Source: Arenibaculum pallidiluteum (GTDB taxonomy: Bacteria > Pseudomonadota > Alphaproteobacteria > Azospirillales > Azospirillaceae). From it: a stretch of 64,000 bases of DNA. The notes below the pieces were generated by a model. That model was given only the letters and a program-made list of their open reading frames with translations. It made no database searches and had not been told where the DNA came from. Location: positions 1 through 64,000 of the forward strand of contig NZ_JAFIQU010000016.1 of NCBI RefSeq assembly GCF_017355985.1. The letters run 5' to 3'. Positions 27,456 through 37,608 of the stretch are shown one piece after another (within the stretch, counting starts at the first letter, position 1; the number at the start of each line of letters is the position of its first letter). The translations under genes and the position numbers were made by a program.

Positions 27456-29621
27456 TCAGGCCCGCAGCGCGGCCTTCAGCTCGCGGCGGCGGCGGTGCAG
27501 GATCGGCTCGGTATAGCCGCTGGGCTGCTCGCGGCCCTTGAAGACGAGGTCGCAGGCCGCCTGGAAGGCGATCGAGCGGTCGAAGTCCGGCGCCATGGGC
27601 CGGTAGAGCGGGTCGCCGGCGTTCTGCCGGTCGACCACCGCGGCCATGCGCTTCATGGTCTCCATCACCTGCTGCTCCGAGCAGACGCCGTGGCGCAGCC
27701 AGTTGGCGATGTGCTGGCTGGAGATCCGCAGCGTCGCGCGGTCCTCCATCAGGCCGACATTGTTGATGTCCGGCACCTTGGAGCAGCCGATGCCCTGGTC
27801 GATCCAGCGCACGACGTAGCCGAGGATGCCCTGGGCGTTGTTGTCGAGCTCCTGCTGGATCGCCTCGGCCGACCAGTTGGGCCGGTCCGCCAGAGGGATC
27901 GTCAGGATGTCGTCCAGGCTGGCGCGCCTGCGTGCGCGCAGCTCCTCCTGCCGGGCCGCCACGTCCACCTTGTGGTAGTGCAGGGCGTGCAGCGTCGCCG
28001 CCGTGGGCGAGGGGACCCAGGCGGTGTTGGCCCCGGCCATGGGATGGCCGATCTTGGCGGCAAGCATCTCGGCCATGCGGTCGGGCATGGCCCACATGCC
28101 CTTGCCGATCTGCGCGCGGCCCTTGAGCCCGCTGGCCAGGCCGATGTCGACGTTCTGGTCCTCGTAGGCCTTGATCCAGGCGGCGCCCTTCATGTCGCCC
28201 TTGCGGAGCACCGGGCCGGCTTCCATGGCCGTGTGGATCTCGTCGCCGGTGCGGTCCAGGAAGCCGGTGTTGATGAAGCAGACGCGGTCCCGCGCGGCGC
28301 GGATGCACTCCTTGAGGTTCACCGTGGTGCGGCGCTCCTCGTCCATGATGCCCATCTTGATGGTGTTCCGCGCGAGGCCCAGCGCATCCTCGACCCGGGC
28401 GAACAGGTCGTCGGCGAAAGCGACCTCCTCGGGGCCGTGCATCTTCGGCTTCACGACGTAGAGGGAGCCGGCGCGGCTGTTGCGCCGCGCGCCGTTCAGG
28501 TCGTGCAACGCGATCAGCGCCGTGAAGACCGCATCCAGGATGCCCTCGGGCGCCTCGCTGCCGTCCTTCAGCCGGATCGCGTCGATGGTCATCAGGTGGC
28601 CGACGTTGCGCACCAGCATCAGGCTGCGCCCGGGCAGCGTCAGCGCGCCGCCGTCCGGCCGCGTGTAGGTGCGGTCGGGATTCAGCCGGCGCTCGAAGGT
28701 GCGGCCGCCCTTCTCGACCGGGGCCGACAGGGTGCCCTTCATCAGTCCGAGCCAGTTCCGGTAGACGAGGACCTTGTCCTCGGCATCGACGGCCGCGATG
28801 GAATCCTCGCAGTCCATGATCGTGGTCAGCGCCGATTCCATCAGGATGTCCGCGACGCCCGCGGGATCGCCCTTGCCGATGGCATGGCCCCGGTCGATCC
28901 TGACCTCCAGGTGGATTCCGTTGTTCACCAGCAGCACCGCGGACGGCGCCGACGCCTCGCCCTGCCACCCCGCCAGCCTGCCGGGATCGCGCAGGCCGGT
29001 CTCGCCGTCCTTCGTGGCGACGACGAGGCGCCCGCCGTCGATCCGGTAGCCCGTGGCATCGGCGTGGGAGCCAGTGGCCAGCGGCGCCGCCTCGTCCAGG
29101 AAGCCCTTGGCGAAGGCGATCACCTTCGCGCCGCGCCGCGGGTCGTAGCCCTGGACCGGGTCCAGCCCGTCGGAGGGGATCGCGTCCGTGCCGTACAGGG
29201 CGTCGTAGAGGCTGCCCCAGCGCGCGTTCGCGGCGTTGAGGGCATAGCGCGCGTTCATCACGGGAACCACGAGCTGCGGCCCGGCCAGGGTCGAGATCTC
29301 GGGATCCACATTGGCGGTGCCGGCCGTGAAGTCGGGCCCTTCAGGGACCAGATAGCCGATCTCCTGGAGGAAGGCCTTGTACTCGCCGAGGTCGATGTCC
29401 TTCCCCCGGCGCTCCTGGTACCAGGCATCGATCCGCGCCTGCAGCTCGTCGCGCCGGGCCAGCAGCGCCCGGTTGCGCGGCGCGAGATCGTGCAGGATGG
29501 CGTCGAGCGATGCCCAGAGCCGTGCGGCCTCGATGCCGGTGCCCGGCAGTGCCTCCGTCTCGATGAAGGCATGAAGCTCCCGGGCGACCTCGATGTCGCC
29601 CACGCGGATCATGTCGGCCAT
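27456..29621 (-). CDS. glcB: Malate synthase G
   Basis: 721 residues, matching the ~723 of the G isoform. Typical stretches include [55 protein letters not shown] and [11 protein letters not shown]. It condenses glyoxylate with acetyl-CoA to malate, closing the glyoxylate bypass or glycolate use. The start MADMIRVG is chosen because homology begins there; the frame continues upstream without support. A LysR gene is divergent at 29803, across 181 bp. Confidence 0.97.
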   Translation of the reverse strand: MADMIRVGDIEVARELHAFIETEALPGTGIEAARLWASLDAILHDLAPRNRALLARRDELQARIDAWYQERRGKDIDLGEYKAFLQEIGYLVPEGPDFTAGTANVDPEISTLAGPQLVVPVMNARYALNAANARWGSLYDALYGTDAIPSDGLDPVQGYDPRRGAKVIAFAKGFLDEAAPLATGSHADATGYRIDGGRLVVATKDGETGLRDPGRLAGWQGEASAPSAVLLVNNGIHLEVRIDRGHAIGKGDPAGVADILMESALTTIMDCEDSIAAVDAEDKVLVYRNWLGLMKGTLSAPVEKGGRTFERRLNPDRTYTRPDGGALTLPGRSLMLVRNVGHLMTIDAIRLKDGSEAPEGILDAVFTALIALHDLNGARRNSRAGSLYVVKPKMHGPEEVAFADDLFARVEDALGLARNTIKMGIMDEERRTTVNLKECIRAARDRVCFINTGFLDRTGDEIHTAMEAGPVLRKGDMKGAAWIKAYEDQNVDIGLASGLKGRAQIGKGMWAMPDRMAEMLAAKIGHPMAGANTAWVPSPTAATLHALHYHKVDVAARQEELRARRRASLDDILTIPLADRPNWSAEAIQQELDNNAQGILGYVVRWIDQGIGCSKVPDINNVGLMEDRATLRISSQHIANWLRHGVCSEQQVMETMKRMAAVVDRQNAGDPLYRPMAPDFDRSIAFQAACDLVFKGREQPSGYTEPILHRRRRELKAALRA

Positions 29622-29802
29622 AGTCGGTTCTTCCTCCCTTCGGCGGTGGTCGGCGCGGCCCCGGGCATGTGCCCGGCGGGGCGGGTCCGCAGCTTGCGCG
29701 CCCGGCATGGCCGGACGCACCCGTCTTTTAGACTTATGCCTTGCGCGCCGCTGTGTGAATGGCCAGGATCGGCGCAGCATCTGTGCGCGAGGTGCAAAGA
29801 TA

Positions 29803-30732
29803 ATGGACCTGATCGACGGCTTCCGGGCCCTCACCAAGGCGGTGGAGACCGGCAGCTTCTCGGCCGCGGCGCGCGAGCTCGGCGTGCGCGCCTCCTCTGT
29901 TTCGCGGCTCGTCGCGGCGCTGGAGGTGGAGTTCGGGACCCAGCTCCTGCGCCGCTCGACCCGCCGCCTCAGCCTGACCGAGGCGGGGCTTGCCTGCCAC
30001 GAGCGGGCACTGCGCGTCCTGGCCGAGGTCGAGGAGATGCGCGGCGTGCTGGCCGAGCGGCAGACCAGCCCCCAGGGCCTGCTGCGCGTGAACGCCCCGG
30101 TCTCCTTCGGGCATCGTCACGTGGCCCCGCACATCCCGGCCTTCCTGCGCCGCTATCCCGATCTGCGCATCGATCTCGACCTGACGGACCACCGGGTCGA
30201 CCTGGTCGAGGCAGCGGCGGACCTGGCGATCCGCATCGGCGCTCTCGACGAAGCGGGGCTGACGGCGCGGCGCCTCGCGCCCCAGCGCCGGCTGGTCTGC
30301 GCGAGCCCGGACTACCTGCGCGAGGCCCCGCCGCTGGATGCGCCCGAGGATCTCGTGCGCCACGAATGCCTGGGCTTCCATCTGCAGCCCACGGATCTCT
30401 GGCTCCTGACCGACGGAACCGGACCGCTGCGCGAGATCCGCATCGCGGGACGGATGCGCGCCAACACCTCGGACGCCCTGCTGGAGGCCGCAATCGGCGG
30501 CCTCGGCATCGCCCTGCTGCCGACCTGGCTGGTGGCGGAGGCAATCGCGGCGGGGCGGCTGGTCCATCTGCTGCCGGGCTTCGTCGGGCGCTTCAGCCGG
30601 CGCGAGCAGGGCATCTACGGCGTCTACATCCCGAACCGCCACCTCTCGCCCAAGGTGCGCCTGTTCCTGGACCATCTGGCACGCGCCTTCGGCCGTCCGC
30701 CCTACTGGGAGCGGGGTCGCGATGCCCGGTAG
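29803..30732 (+). CDS. LysR-family transcriptional regulator
   Basis: 309 residues. The winged HTH occupies 1-60 ([23 protein letters not shown]) and the substrate-binding domain about 90-300, with the effector-domain start [21 protein letters not shown] typical of the CrgA/DsdC-like subgroup. LysR proteins usually control the divergent neighbour, here malate synthase G, so glyoxylate or glycolate metabolism is one possibility. That is inference, as subgroup members often control redox enzymes. Confidence 0.92.
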   Translation: MDLIDGFRALTKAVETGSFSAAARELGVRASSVSRLVAALEVEFGTQLLRRSTRRLSLTEAGLACHERALRVLAEVEEMRGVLAERQTSPQGLLRVNAPVSFGHRHVAPHIPAFLRRYPDLRIDLDLTDHRVDLVEAAADLAIRIGALDEAGLTARRLAPQRRLVCASPDYLREAPPLDAPEDLVRHECLGFHLQPTDLWLLTDGTGPLREIRIAGRMRANTSDALLEAAIGGLGIALLPTWLVAEAIAAGRLVHLLPGFVGRFSRREQGIYGVYIPNRHLSPKVRLFLDHLARAFGRPPYWERGRDAR

Positions 30733-31076
30733 CGCACTGTGGGGCTTCACGGCGTTCTTTTGTCATCTGGCAGCATATGACCGCGGGCCGGCTCGGCTTC
30801 GGCGCAGCCTCTGGCCCGCAGGCGAGCTGTCGCGCCAGTCCCGGGCTAGCAAAGCGGACGATGCACCGGCTGCTGCTGCCTCGTTAGGCTGCGCCGACGG
30901 CATTTACTAGACCTATTCGCAAGAAGATCCATCAATAATTGGGCGCGACGAACCTGCCTGTGCGTTCGAGATCTTCAGAACCGAAGCTTTGTCACGGATC
31001 GGCAAAGAATCGGACACGAAGGAGTCAATGAAACCCTGCACAGTCCGCGCCACCTTCACCGCAGGAGGAGCGCGCG
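30733..31076. other. Intergenic region upstream of the phosphonate-type ABC operon
   Basis: 344 bp with lower GC than the flanks (for example around 30760-30780 and 30900-30950). No coding frame is supported. It must contain the promoter of phnC-D-E. I looked for a Pho box and found only poor matches. Confidence 0.45.
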
Positions 31077-31937
31077 ATGGCGGACCGGACGAACGAAGCC
31101 GCGATCCGGGTGATGCGCCTCGACAAGACCTTCGGGGACCGCAAGGCCCTGGACCAGGTCAGCATCGAGGTCCGGCCGGGCGAGATGGTCGCGCTGATCG
31201 GCGCGTCGGGATCGGGCAAGTCGACGCTGCTGCGCCACGTGGCCGGGCTGACCCGCGGCGACCGCGGCCAGGGCAGGGTCGAAGTGCTCGGCGTCTGTGT
31301 CCAGGCCGAGGGGCGCATCGCCGCCGACATCCGGCGCATCCGCCCGCAGATCGGCTTCGTCTTCCAGCAGTTCAACCTGGTGGGCCGGCTGCCGGTGATC
31401 ACCAACGTGCTGACCGGCGCGCTGGGCCGCATGCCCGCCTGGCGCAGCCTGGCTGGCCGGTTCACGCTTGAGGAGCGCCGGGCCGCAGTGGACGCGCTGT
31501 CGCGCGTCGGCATCGCCGAGACCGCCTGGCAGCGCGCCTCCACCCTCTCGGGCGGGCAGCAGCAGCGCGCCGCAATCGCCCGGACGCTGGTCCAGGGCGC
31601 CGGGATCATCCTGGCGGACGAGCCCATCGCCTCGCTGGACCCCGAATCCTCGCGTCGGGTGATGGAGATCCTGGCCGCTGCGAATGCCGAGGACGGGACC
31701 ACGGTCCTCGTGTCGCTCCACCAGGTCGACTATGCCGTGCGCTATTGCCCGCGCACGGTCGCGCTGCGCCAGGGACGCGTCGTCTATGACGGACCCAGCG
31801 CCGCGCTGACGCCGCGCTTCCTGCGCGAGCTCTACGGGGCCGAGGCCTCCGCGCTCATCGACGGCGCCGCGCCGCGCCAGGCGCCGGTCAAGCCCCAGAT
31901 GCCGCTCGGCCCGGACCGCGCCGCCGCGGTGGCCTGA
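31077..31937 (+). CDS. phnC: Phosphonate-type ABC transporter ATP-binding protein
   Basis: 286 residues. Walker [10 protein letters not shown] is at 42-50, the signature [15 protein letters not shown] follows, and Walker B is [14 protein letters not shown]. The PhnC-specific insert around [11 protein letters not shown] is present. The C-terminal ~35 residues are Pro/Ala-rich and longer than usual. A strong ribosome site AGGAGGAG precedes the ATG. It powers import of phosphonate, phosphite or phosphate esters with PhnD and PhnE, which follow. Confidence 0.94.
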   Translation: MADRTNEAAIRVMRLDKTFGDRKALDQVSIEVRPGEMVALIGASGSGKSTLLRHVAGLTRGDRGQGRVEVLGVCVQAEGRIAADIRRIRPQIGFVFQQFNLVGRLPVITNVLTGALGRMPAWRSLAGRFTLEERRAAVDALSRVGIAETAWQRASTLSGGQQQRAAIARTLVQGAGIILADEPIASLDPESSRRVMEILAAANAEDGTTVLVSLHQVDYAVRYCPRTVALRQGRVVYDGPSAALTPRFLRELYGAEASALIDGAAPRQAPVKPQMPLGPDRAAAVA

Positions 31938-31991
31938 GCGGCGGCCTCACACCGGCTTCAAGCAAGAACCCGTCAAACCCAGGAGGCACCA

Positions 31992-32996
31992 TTGAGGCTT
32001 GCATCGACCCTCGCGGCCGTGGCCGTCATCGCGCTTTCGGCGCCCGCACAGGCCCAGCTCAAGGAGCTGAGCTTCGGCATCATCTCGACGGAATCGACCC
32101 AGAACCTGAAGCAGGACTGGATGCCCTTCCTCGAGGATATGGAGAAACAGACGGGGCTGAAGGTGAACGCCTTCTTCTCCCCAGATTATGCCGGGATCAT
32201 CGAGGGCATGCGCTTCAACAAGGTCCAGGCCGCCTGGTACGGCAACAAGGCCGCCATGGAGGCGGTGGACCGCGCGGGCGGGGAGGTCTTCGCGCAGTCC
32301 GTCGATATCGACGGCAATCCCGGCTACTGGTCGCACCTGATCGTTCACAAGGACGCCGCCGGCCTGAACTCGGCCGAGGACGTGCTGAAGAAGGCGGGCG
32401 AGCTCGCCTTCGGCAACGGCGATCCCAATTCGACCTCGGGCTTCCTGGTGCCGGGCTACTACGTCTTCGCCCAGAACGGCGTCCAGGACCCCAAGAAGAT
32501 CTTCAAGCGCACCGTCAGCGCCAATCACGAGACCAACGCGCTGGCGGTGGCCAACCGGCAGGTCGACGTCGCCACCAACAACAGCGAGAACCTGACCAAG
32601 CTGAAGGAGCGGTTCCCCGACAAGCACGCCCAGCTCAAGGTCGTCTGGACATCGCCCCTGATCCCGTCGGATCCGCTGGTCTGGCGCAAGGACCTGGCCG
32701 AGGCCGACAAGAAGAGGATCAAGGACTTCGTCCTCGGCTACGGCGTCGCCACGCCCGGCAAGGCCGAGGCGGAGGTGGCGCGCGAGCGCAAGGTGCTCGC
32801 CGGGCTGAAATGGGCGCCGTTCAAGCCATCCACCGACGCGCAGCTGATCCCGATCCGCCAGCTCGAGCTCTTCAAGGAGCGGAGCAAGGTCGAGGCCGCG
32901 GCCGACATGCCCGAAGCCGACCGCAAGGCCAGACTGGCGCAGATCGACGCCGATCTCGCCGCGCTGCAGAAGCAGGCGACCGTCGCCGCCAAGTGA
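31992..32996 (+). CDS. phnD: Phosphonate-type ABC transporter substrate-binding protein
   Basis: 334 residues from a TTG start supported by AGGAGG 6 bp upstream. A signal peptide ends near ALSAPAQAQ. The mature protein has the PhnD landmarks FGIISTESTQNLKQDWMPFL, FFSPDYAGIIEGM and NNSENLTKL. It binds the substrate in the periplasm. It follows phnC by 54 bp. Which phosphorus compound it binds is not determinable. Confidence 0.93.
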   Translation: MRLASTLAAVAVIALSAPAQAQLKELSFGIISTESTQNLKQDWMPFLEDMEKQTGLKVNAFFSPDYAGIIEGMRFNKVQAAWYGNKAAMEAVDRAGGEVFAQSVDIDGNPGYWSHLIVHKDAAGLNSAEDVLKKAGELAFGNGDPNSTSGFLVPGYYVFAQNGVQDPKKIFKRTVSANHETNALAVANRQVDVATNNSENLTKLKERFPDKHAQLKVVWTSPLIPSDPLVWRKDLAEADKKRIKDFVLGYGVATPGKAEAEVARERKVLAGLKWAPFKPSTDAQLIPIRQLELFKERSKVEAAADMPEADRKARLAQIDADLAALQKQATVAAK

Positions 32997-33065
32997 CCGC
33001 GCCGGGGCGGCCGGAAGCCACCGGGGCGGCCGCCCCCTCCCGTTCGTCTTCCGGAAGCTCCGCCA

Positions 33066-33860
33066 ATGACCGTCTCGACGCATGCAGTCCCGCTGTCGCC
33101 GCCGCTGCGCAGGTCCGTGCTCCGCCTGATCGGCTGGGGCATCGTGCTCGGCGCGCTGGCGGCGTCATGGAAAGGCGCCGACATGCGGCCCTGGGCGCTG
33201 TTCCAGGATGCGGGGAACATGGCGGTCTTCGCCGCCGACTTCTTCCCGCCGGACTTCACGGAATGGCGCTACTACCTCGGCGAGCTGCTGGTCACGCTGC
33301 AGATCGCGGCCTGGGGCACGGCGCTCGCGATCGTCGGAGCCATTCCCTTCGGCCTGTTGTCGGCCGAGAACATCGCGCCGGTCTGGGTCCGCCAGCCGGT
33401 TCGGCGGCTGATGGATGCCTTTCGCGCCATCAACGAGATGGTCTTCGCCATGCTCTTCGTGGTGGCCGTCGGGCTCGGCCCCTTCGCGGGCGTGCTGGCG
33501 CTGTTCCTGCACACCACGGGCATCCTCGCCAAGCTGTTCTCCGAGGCGGTCGAGGCGATCGACCCGCGCCCGGTCGAGGGCATCCGCGCCACCGGCGCAG
33601 GCCCGCTGGAGGAGATCGTCTACGGCGTGATCCCACAGGTCCTGCCGCTGTGGATCAGCTACTCGCTATACCGGTTCGAATCCAACGTCCGCTCGGCCAC
33701 GGTCGTGGGAATGGTCGGCGCGGGCGGCATCGGCGTCGTGCTGTGGGAGATCATCCGCGGCTTCTACTTCGCGCAGACCTCGGCGGTGATGATCATGATC
33801 ATCGTCACGGTGACCGTGATCGACCTGGTCTCGGCGCGGCTGCGGCGCCTGTTCATATGA
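33066..33860 (+). CDS. phnE: Phosphonate-type ABC transporter permease
   Basis: 264 residues with about six hydrophobic segments. The EAA loop ([25 protein letters not shown] in part) and the PhnE pattern [26 protein letters not shown] are present. GGAAG precedes the ATG. It completes a phnC-phnD-phnE importer with a single permease gene, presumably acting as a homodimer. No C-P lyase, phosphonatase or phosphite dehydrogenase gene lies in this window. Confidence 0.94.
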   Translation: MTVSTHAVPLSPPLRRSVLRLIGWGIVLGALAASWKGADMRPWALFQDAGNMAVFAADFFPPDFTEWRYYLGELLVTLQIAAWGTALAIVGAIPFGLLSAENIAPVWVRQPVRRLMDAFRAINEMVFAMLFVVAVGLGPFAGVLALFLHTTGILAKLFSEAVEAIDPRPVEGIRATGAGPLEEIVYGVIPQVLPLWISYSLYRFESNVRSATVVGMVGAGGIGVVLWEIIRGFYFAQTSAVMIMIIVTVTVIDLVSARLRRLFI

Positions 33861-33985
33861 TGATCCCATCGTATGGCCGGGCCGAATCCGGAGCGGTCCG
33901 CCCCGAGATGCCGTGAATGGTCCTGGCGGGCGCATGCGCGGACGGCTCTGATCGGCCATCCGCAACCGAGAGGGACGCGCCGTCC

Positions 33986-34678
33986 GTGTACGAGCTCTTC
34001 ATCGCCAACAAGAACTATTCGTCCTGGTCGCTGCGGCCATGGGTGCTGATGCGCGAGCGCGCGATCCCGTTCCGGGAGACGCTGGTGCCCTTCTCGGAAG
34101 GGTCGAGCTTCGAGGCGTTCCGACGGTTCTCGCCGACCGGCCGGGTGCCCTGCCTGCGGGACGGGGAGGTGGTGGTCTGGGATTCGCTGGCGATCACCGA
34201 ATACCTCGCGGAGCGCCACCCGGGTCTATGGCCCGCCGATCCGGTGGCGCGGGCCTGGGCGCGCTGCGCCGCCGCCGAGATGCATTCCGGCTTCGGGGTC
34301 CTGCGCGACCGCTGCTCCATGAATGTCGGCCTGCGCATCCGGCTGGCCGAGACGCCGGAGGCGCTGCTGCGCGATGTCAGGCGCATCGGCGAGCTGTGGG
34401 AGGAGGGGCTGGCGCGTTTCGGCGGGCCGTTCCTGGCGGGGGCGGAGTTCACGGCCGTGGACGCGTTCTTCGCGCCGGTCGCCTTCCGCGTGCGAACCTA
34501 CGGGCTCGAGCTTGGCGCCGTGGCCGCCGCCTATGCGGCGCAGCTGCTGGAACTGCCGTCCATGCGCCAGTGGGAGACCGAGGCGCTGGCCGAGCCCTGG
34601 CGGGAGCCCGGGCACGAGGACGAGGTCCGGCGGGCGGGCGCCTGGCTGGAGGACCGGCGAAGGCCCGTCCCGGCCTGA
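33986..34678 (+). CDS. Glutathione S-transferase family protein
   Basis: 230 residues from the GTG at 33986. The thioredoxin-like N-terminal domain starts YELFIANKNYSSWSLRPWVLM, with the candidate catalytic Ser/Tyr in YSSWS; it continues to about residue 80 (VWDSLAITEYLAE), followed by an all-helical domain. The KNYSSWSLRPW pattern belongs to a proteobacterial GST clade of unknown substrate. A longer start at 33917 is possible but adds residues without homology. Confidence 0.9.
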   Translation: MYELFIANKNYSSWSLRPWVLMRERAIPFRETLVPFSEGSSFEAFRRFSPTGRVPCLRDGEVVVWDSLAITEYLAERHPGLWPADPVARAWARCAAAEMHSGFGVLRDRCSMNVGLRIRLAETPEALLRDVRRIGELWEEGLARFGGPFLAGAEFTAVDAFFAPVAFRVRTYGLELGAVAAAYAAQLLELPSMRQWETEALAEPWREPGHEDEVRRAGAWLEDRRRPVPA

Positions 34679-34740
34679 GGTGGCGGGGCGAGCCCCAGGG
34701 GCGGCCGGCAGCCGGTCGCCCCACCTGAACAACTGGCGAC

Positions 34741-34760
34741 GCCTGGGCGCGCGCCCAGGC
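34741..34760. terminator. Palindromic terminator between GST and DUF1127 genes
   Basis: GCCTGGGCGCGCGCCCAGGC is a perfect 20-bp palindrome between two convergent genes, 7 bp from the DUF1127 stop and 62 bp from the GST stop. It is followed on the + strand by GCGTTGCTT. Confidence 0.7.
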
Positions 34761-34767
34761 GCGTTGC

Positions 34768-34977
34768 TTACTGCTTGCCGAAGCGGACGGCGTAGGGAAT
34801 CTGCTCGCGGCTGACGCCGATGTCGCGCAGCTCGCGATCGTTCATCGCGGACAGCTCGTCCTGGGCGTGCCAGATCTCCAGCCGCTCGCGGATGCTCTGG
34901 GCGATCCGGGTGAGAAGGCTGGCGCTCTTGCGCTGGGTGCCGGCGCCGACGGCACCGGTGTAAGTCATCGTAGCCAT
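34768..34977 (-). CDS. DUF1127 small protein
   Basis: 69 residues beginning MATMTYTG. The C-terminal half is the DUF1127 motif (IRERLEIWHAQDELSAMNDRELRDIGVSREQI, given in part), an arginine-rich small helical module abundant in alphaproteobacteria and linked to RNA or phosphate and stress physiology in a few species. Function here unknown. Alternative start: MTYTG, three codons later. The 204 bp upstream contain no other gene. Confidence 0.85.
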   Translation of the reverse strand: MATMTYTGAVGAGTQRKSASLLTRIAQSIRERLEIWHAQDELSAMNDRELRDIGVSREQIPYAVRFGKQ

Positions 34978-35181
34978 GATGGACCTGTGTTCTCTTATCC
35001 GTTCACGCGATACAGATAGGTCTTTTGCTGCATGCGCGAAATGGACGTTGGTGCAAAGCAGCGTTGACGCTGCTGCGATGCAGACGTCAGGAACTGTTGC
35101 AAAGCGGGCGCGCTCTTTGTTCGTCGAACAAAGCAATGTCGAAGAGATGCGAATGTCGCGCCGCTCCGCGCTGGGTGCCGC

Positions 35182-36477
35182 TTACTTGACGTCCAGCCGG
35201 TCGAGCCCGTCGCGCTGTTTGGAGACGACATAGCCAGCGACCGGTTCGGTCCCGCCCGCACCGCTCCGGAAAATGCCGACCAGGTAGTCGTCGGATTCGC
35301 GCCAGCCGCGGGTGCCCTTGCTGATGCGGACGAGATAAGGGCCGCCCTGGCCGTCGAATCGGAAGATCGGCGAGCCGGTCGCGAAGTCCAGCATATCGGC
35401 GTTCGCGGTGCGGCCGAGCGTGGGCAGGCGCGCCATGGGCCCTTCATCCGCATTCCCCGCGAACCCCGAGGGCGCCAGGCCGGGCGGTGGCGTCGGTTCA
35501 GCGCCGTCCTGCGCAGCGGCCGCGACGGCCCAGCCCACGGCCTCGCGGCGCAGTGTCGCGCAGGGCTCTCCTGCGCAGAACTCCTCGGTCAGCGCGAGGC
35601 GGGACTTGTAATGCACGGTGATGGTGCAACGCGGCTCCCACCCCGCGCGCCCCAAGCGCAGCAGGCGCAGGCTCGCCTCCTCGAGCTGCCCGCGGCCGAC
35701 CGCCAGCGCCGGCGCCCCCTCGAACTCGCCGAGATAGCCGACCTCGTTGTAGCAGTAGCCCTCCCCGTCCCCCGGGGTCTCGGGCGCTTCCATGGCCTTC
35801 CAGGAGCCGGCGGCGTCGCGGATGAACCATTCCATGCGCTGGCAGGAGAGACTGCCGCCGAAGGCCTGCACGACGATCACCGGCGGATCCGTCTCGGCCC
35901 TCAGCATGGTCTGCGCGAGGTGGTTCGAGGACCAGTCCTTGAACTCCTCGCTCAGCGGGAGCCGGTTCGCCCATTCCCGGGTCAGCGGCTCCTCGTCGAG
36001 GTCGAGATGCAGCGGCCCCCCCGAAAGCGACAGGCCGTGGCTGAGCTCCCCGCCGTACCGGCCTTCCGGAAAGCCGCCGGCGGCACGCGCGGTCTCGGCA
36101 AGGACGGCGCAGGCGTCGGCCGGTGGGCGACCGAGGACCTGCAGCCCCGCGATGCGCGCTCGGTATGCCGCGGCAAGGCACGCGGGATTGTCGGTGCCGC
36201 TGCCCGTGCAGAGCTTCGCGCGATCCGCGAGCCACCGGCGTTGCGACCGGAGAAGGGGGGCGCCGCGCTCGCCCGCGGCGTCCATCGCGCGGCGATAGGC
36301 CTGCGCCATATCCCAATCCAGCGCCGAGAGCTCGGGGCTGCCGCAGATTGCCCGATCGACCGGCGTGGATGCCTTTGCGCAGTCAAAGCTGGGCCCCGTG
36401 GCGGCTGTGGCGGAAGCGACCCAGATCGCCGCAGAAAGGGGGGCGAGGCAGGCGGCGAGGCGCATGAGGGACATCAT
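35182..36477 (-). CDS. Exported LprI/DUF1311-domain protein with a long C-terminal extension
   Basis: 431 residues. After a signal peptide (about 1-25) comes an LprI-type domain (about 28-112) with conserved cysteines in FDCAKASTPVDRAICGSPELS, KLCTGSG and PACLAAAY. Such domains include lysozyme inhibitors and many proteins of unknown role. The next ~310 residues show no domain I know but contain further cysteine pairs. Three ATGs cluster at the start (36477, 36474, 36465); GGAG stands 5 bp before the second. Confidence 0.82.
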   Translation of the reverse strand: MMSLMRLAACLAPLSAAIWVASATAATGPSFDCAKASTPVDRAICGSPELSALDWDMAQAYRRAMDAAGERGAPLLRSQRRWLADRAKLCTGSGTDNPACLAAAYRARIAGLQVLGRPPADACAVLAETARAAGGFPEGRYGGELSHGLSLSGGPLHLDLDEEPLTREWANRLPLSEEFKDWSSNHLAQTMLRAETDPPVIVVQAFGGSLSCQRMEWFIRDAAGSWKAMEAPETPGDGEGYCYNEVGYLGEFEGAPALAVGRGQLEEASLRLLRLGRAGWEPRCTITVHYKSRLALTEEFCAGEPCATLRREAVGWAVAAAAQDGAEPTPPPGLAPSGFAGNADEGPMARLPTLGRTANADMLDFATGSPIFRFDGQGGPYLVRISKGTRGWRESDDYLVGIFRSGAGGTEPVAGYVVSKQRDGLDRLDVK

Positions 36478-36804
36478 CGCTCCGGAGGGAAAGGTTTGGC
36501 GGAGCTTATCATCTGATTGTCCAAGACCCCGTGCATTTGTGTAATACCGAATTGCGCACAGTGTATGCAGCGATGGCGTTTGAGCGAAAAGTCATATTGA
36601 TAGGTCATTGGTTTAGAAATGCGAGTAGCGGATTAGTGAAATACGATGAATTTCGTAAAAAAGCCCTATTGGGTAGTGCAGATGCATGCTTCGTCGTTTT
36701 TGGCGGGCTATGCGATATGTCGGTTGAGCAGGTGAAAGTCCTGTCGGCATCGACTACACAGATCATCATGATTGATATATTGATATCCGGAGGACCAAAG
36801 GGAC
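36478..36804. other. AT-rich island upstream of the methyltransferase gene
   Basis: Between the LprI-like gene and the TylF-like gene the base composition drops sharply: by hand count 105 of 240 bases from 36541 to 36780 are G or C (44%), against about two thirds in the flanks. The region carries an open frame 36531-36848 (listed separately) and the methyltransferase ribosome site CGGAGGACCAAAGGG. It could be a transferred remnant or an unusually AT-rich promoter. Confidence 0.6.
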
Positions 36805-36848
36805 ATGACGCTCGATATCAAGGCACAGTTGTCGCAGCGCTTCGATAA
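36531..36848 (+). CDS. Doubtful 105-codon frame in the AT-rich island
   Basis: An ATG-initiated frame of 105 codons, MHLCNTELRTVYAAMAF and onward, overlapping the methyltransferase start by 44 bp. An inner stretch (VILIGHWFRNASSGLVKY) is reasonably protein-like, but there is no ribosome site and no family I know. It could be a small horizontally acquired gene, a remnant, or chance; the overlap with a well-supported gene argues against a functional gene. Confidence 0.25.
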   Translation: MHLCNTELRTVYAAMAFERKVILIGHWFRNASSGLVKYDEFRKKALLGSADACFVVFGGLCDMSVEQVKVLSASTTQIIMIDILISGGPKGHDARYQGTVVAALR

Positions 36849-37590
36849 GCCCCACTATCGGTTGTTGCGTCAGGTTGGCCTGTTCGAGCCCCTGCAGAGG
36901 GCCAATCGCTGGATGTACCGGATCAAGTCCGAGCGGCGTGCCCTCCGCGGCGAAGGCCTGGTCCCCGAGGATCGACTGCGGGACTGCTACGGCGCGGCGC
37001 TGCGCCGCCTGCGCGAGCTCTCCGGGGACGAGCCGCTGGGCGACTACCTGGAATTCGGCGTCGCCTTCGGCTCGTCCATGGCGTGCATGCACGAGGCGCT
37101 GGTCCGCAGCGGAGAAAAATCGGTCCGCCTCTTCGGCTTCGACAGCTTCGAGGGGCTGCCCCCCGAGGCGGACGAGGAGCGCGAGCACGGCTGGTTCTCG
37201 GGCCAGCTCCAGGCGACGCTGCCCTTCGCGCAGAAGCTGCTGACCCGTCGCGGGGTCGACTGGAACCGGACCTTCCTGATCAAGGGATGGTTCAAGGACA
37301 CGCTGACGCCGGAACTCGTCGCCCGCCACCAGATCAAGCGGGCCGGCGTCATCATGATCGACAGCGACCTCTACTCCTCGGCCTCAGAGGCGCTGGCCTT
37401 CTGCGAGCCCCTGATCGGCCGGCATGCGGTGATCCTGTTCGACGAGTGGAATTCCTACAAGCTGGCCGAGCGGAACCTCGGTGAACGGCGTGCCTTCGAA
37501 GAGTTCCTCGCGCGCAATCCCGATCTCTCGGCCGAGCCGATGCCGAGCTACTGGCGGTCCTCCGCCGTCTTCCTGCTGACGCGCCGCTGA
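36805..37590 (+). CDS. TylF/MycF-like class I SAM-dependent methyltransferase
   Basis: 261 residues. Motif I is DYLEFGVAFGSS (80-91), followed by FGFDSFEGLP (110-119), RTFLIKGWFKDTL, MIDSDLYSSA and ILFDEWNSY. The acidic residues of the last two match the metal site of TylF/MycF sugar O-methyltransferases. Members methylate sugars on macrolides or surface glycans. GGAGG precedes the ATG. It may decorate an exopolysaccharide or O-antigen; a pyruvyl-transferase-like gene lies 6 kb away. It follows an AT-rich island. Confidence 0.85.
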   Translation: MTLDIKAQLSQRFDKPHYRLLRQVGLFEPLQRANRWMYRIKSERRALRGEGLVPEDRLRDCYGAALRRLRELSGDEPLGDYLEFGVAFGSSMACMHEALVRSGEKSVRLFGFDSFEGLPPEADEEREHGWFSGQLQATLPFAQKLLTRRGVDWNRTFLIKGWFKDTLTPELVARHQIKRAGVIMIDSDLYSSASEALAFCEPLIGRHAVILFDEWNSYKLAERNLGERRAFEEFLARNPDLSAEPMPSYWRSSAVFLLTRR

Positions 37591-37608
37591 TCGCGCAGCG
37601 CACGACCG

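Noticed and set aside
30755-30785. Possible Pho box (TTGTCAT-like) before the phosphonate-type operon
   Set aside because: Only a half-site resembles the consensus; the second repeat does not match and the site is about 300 bp from phnC.
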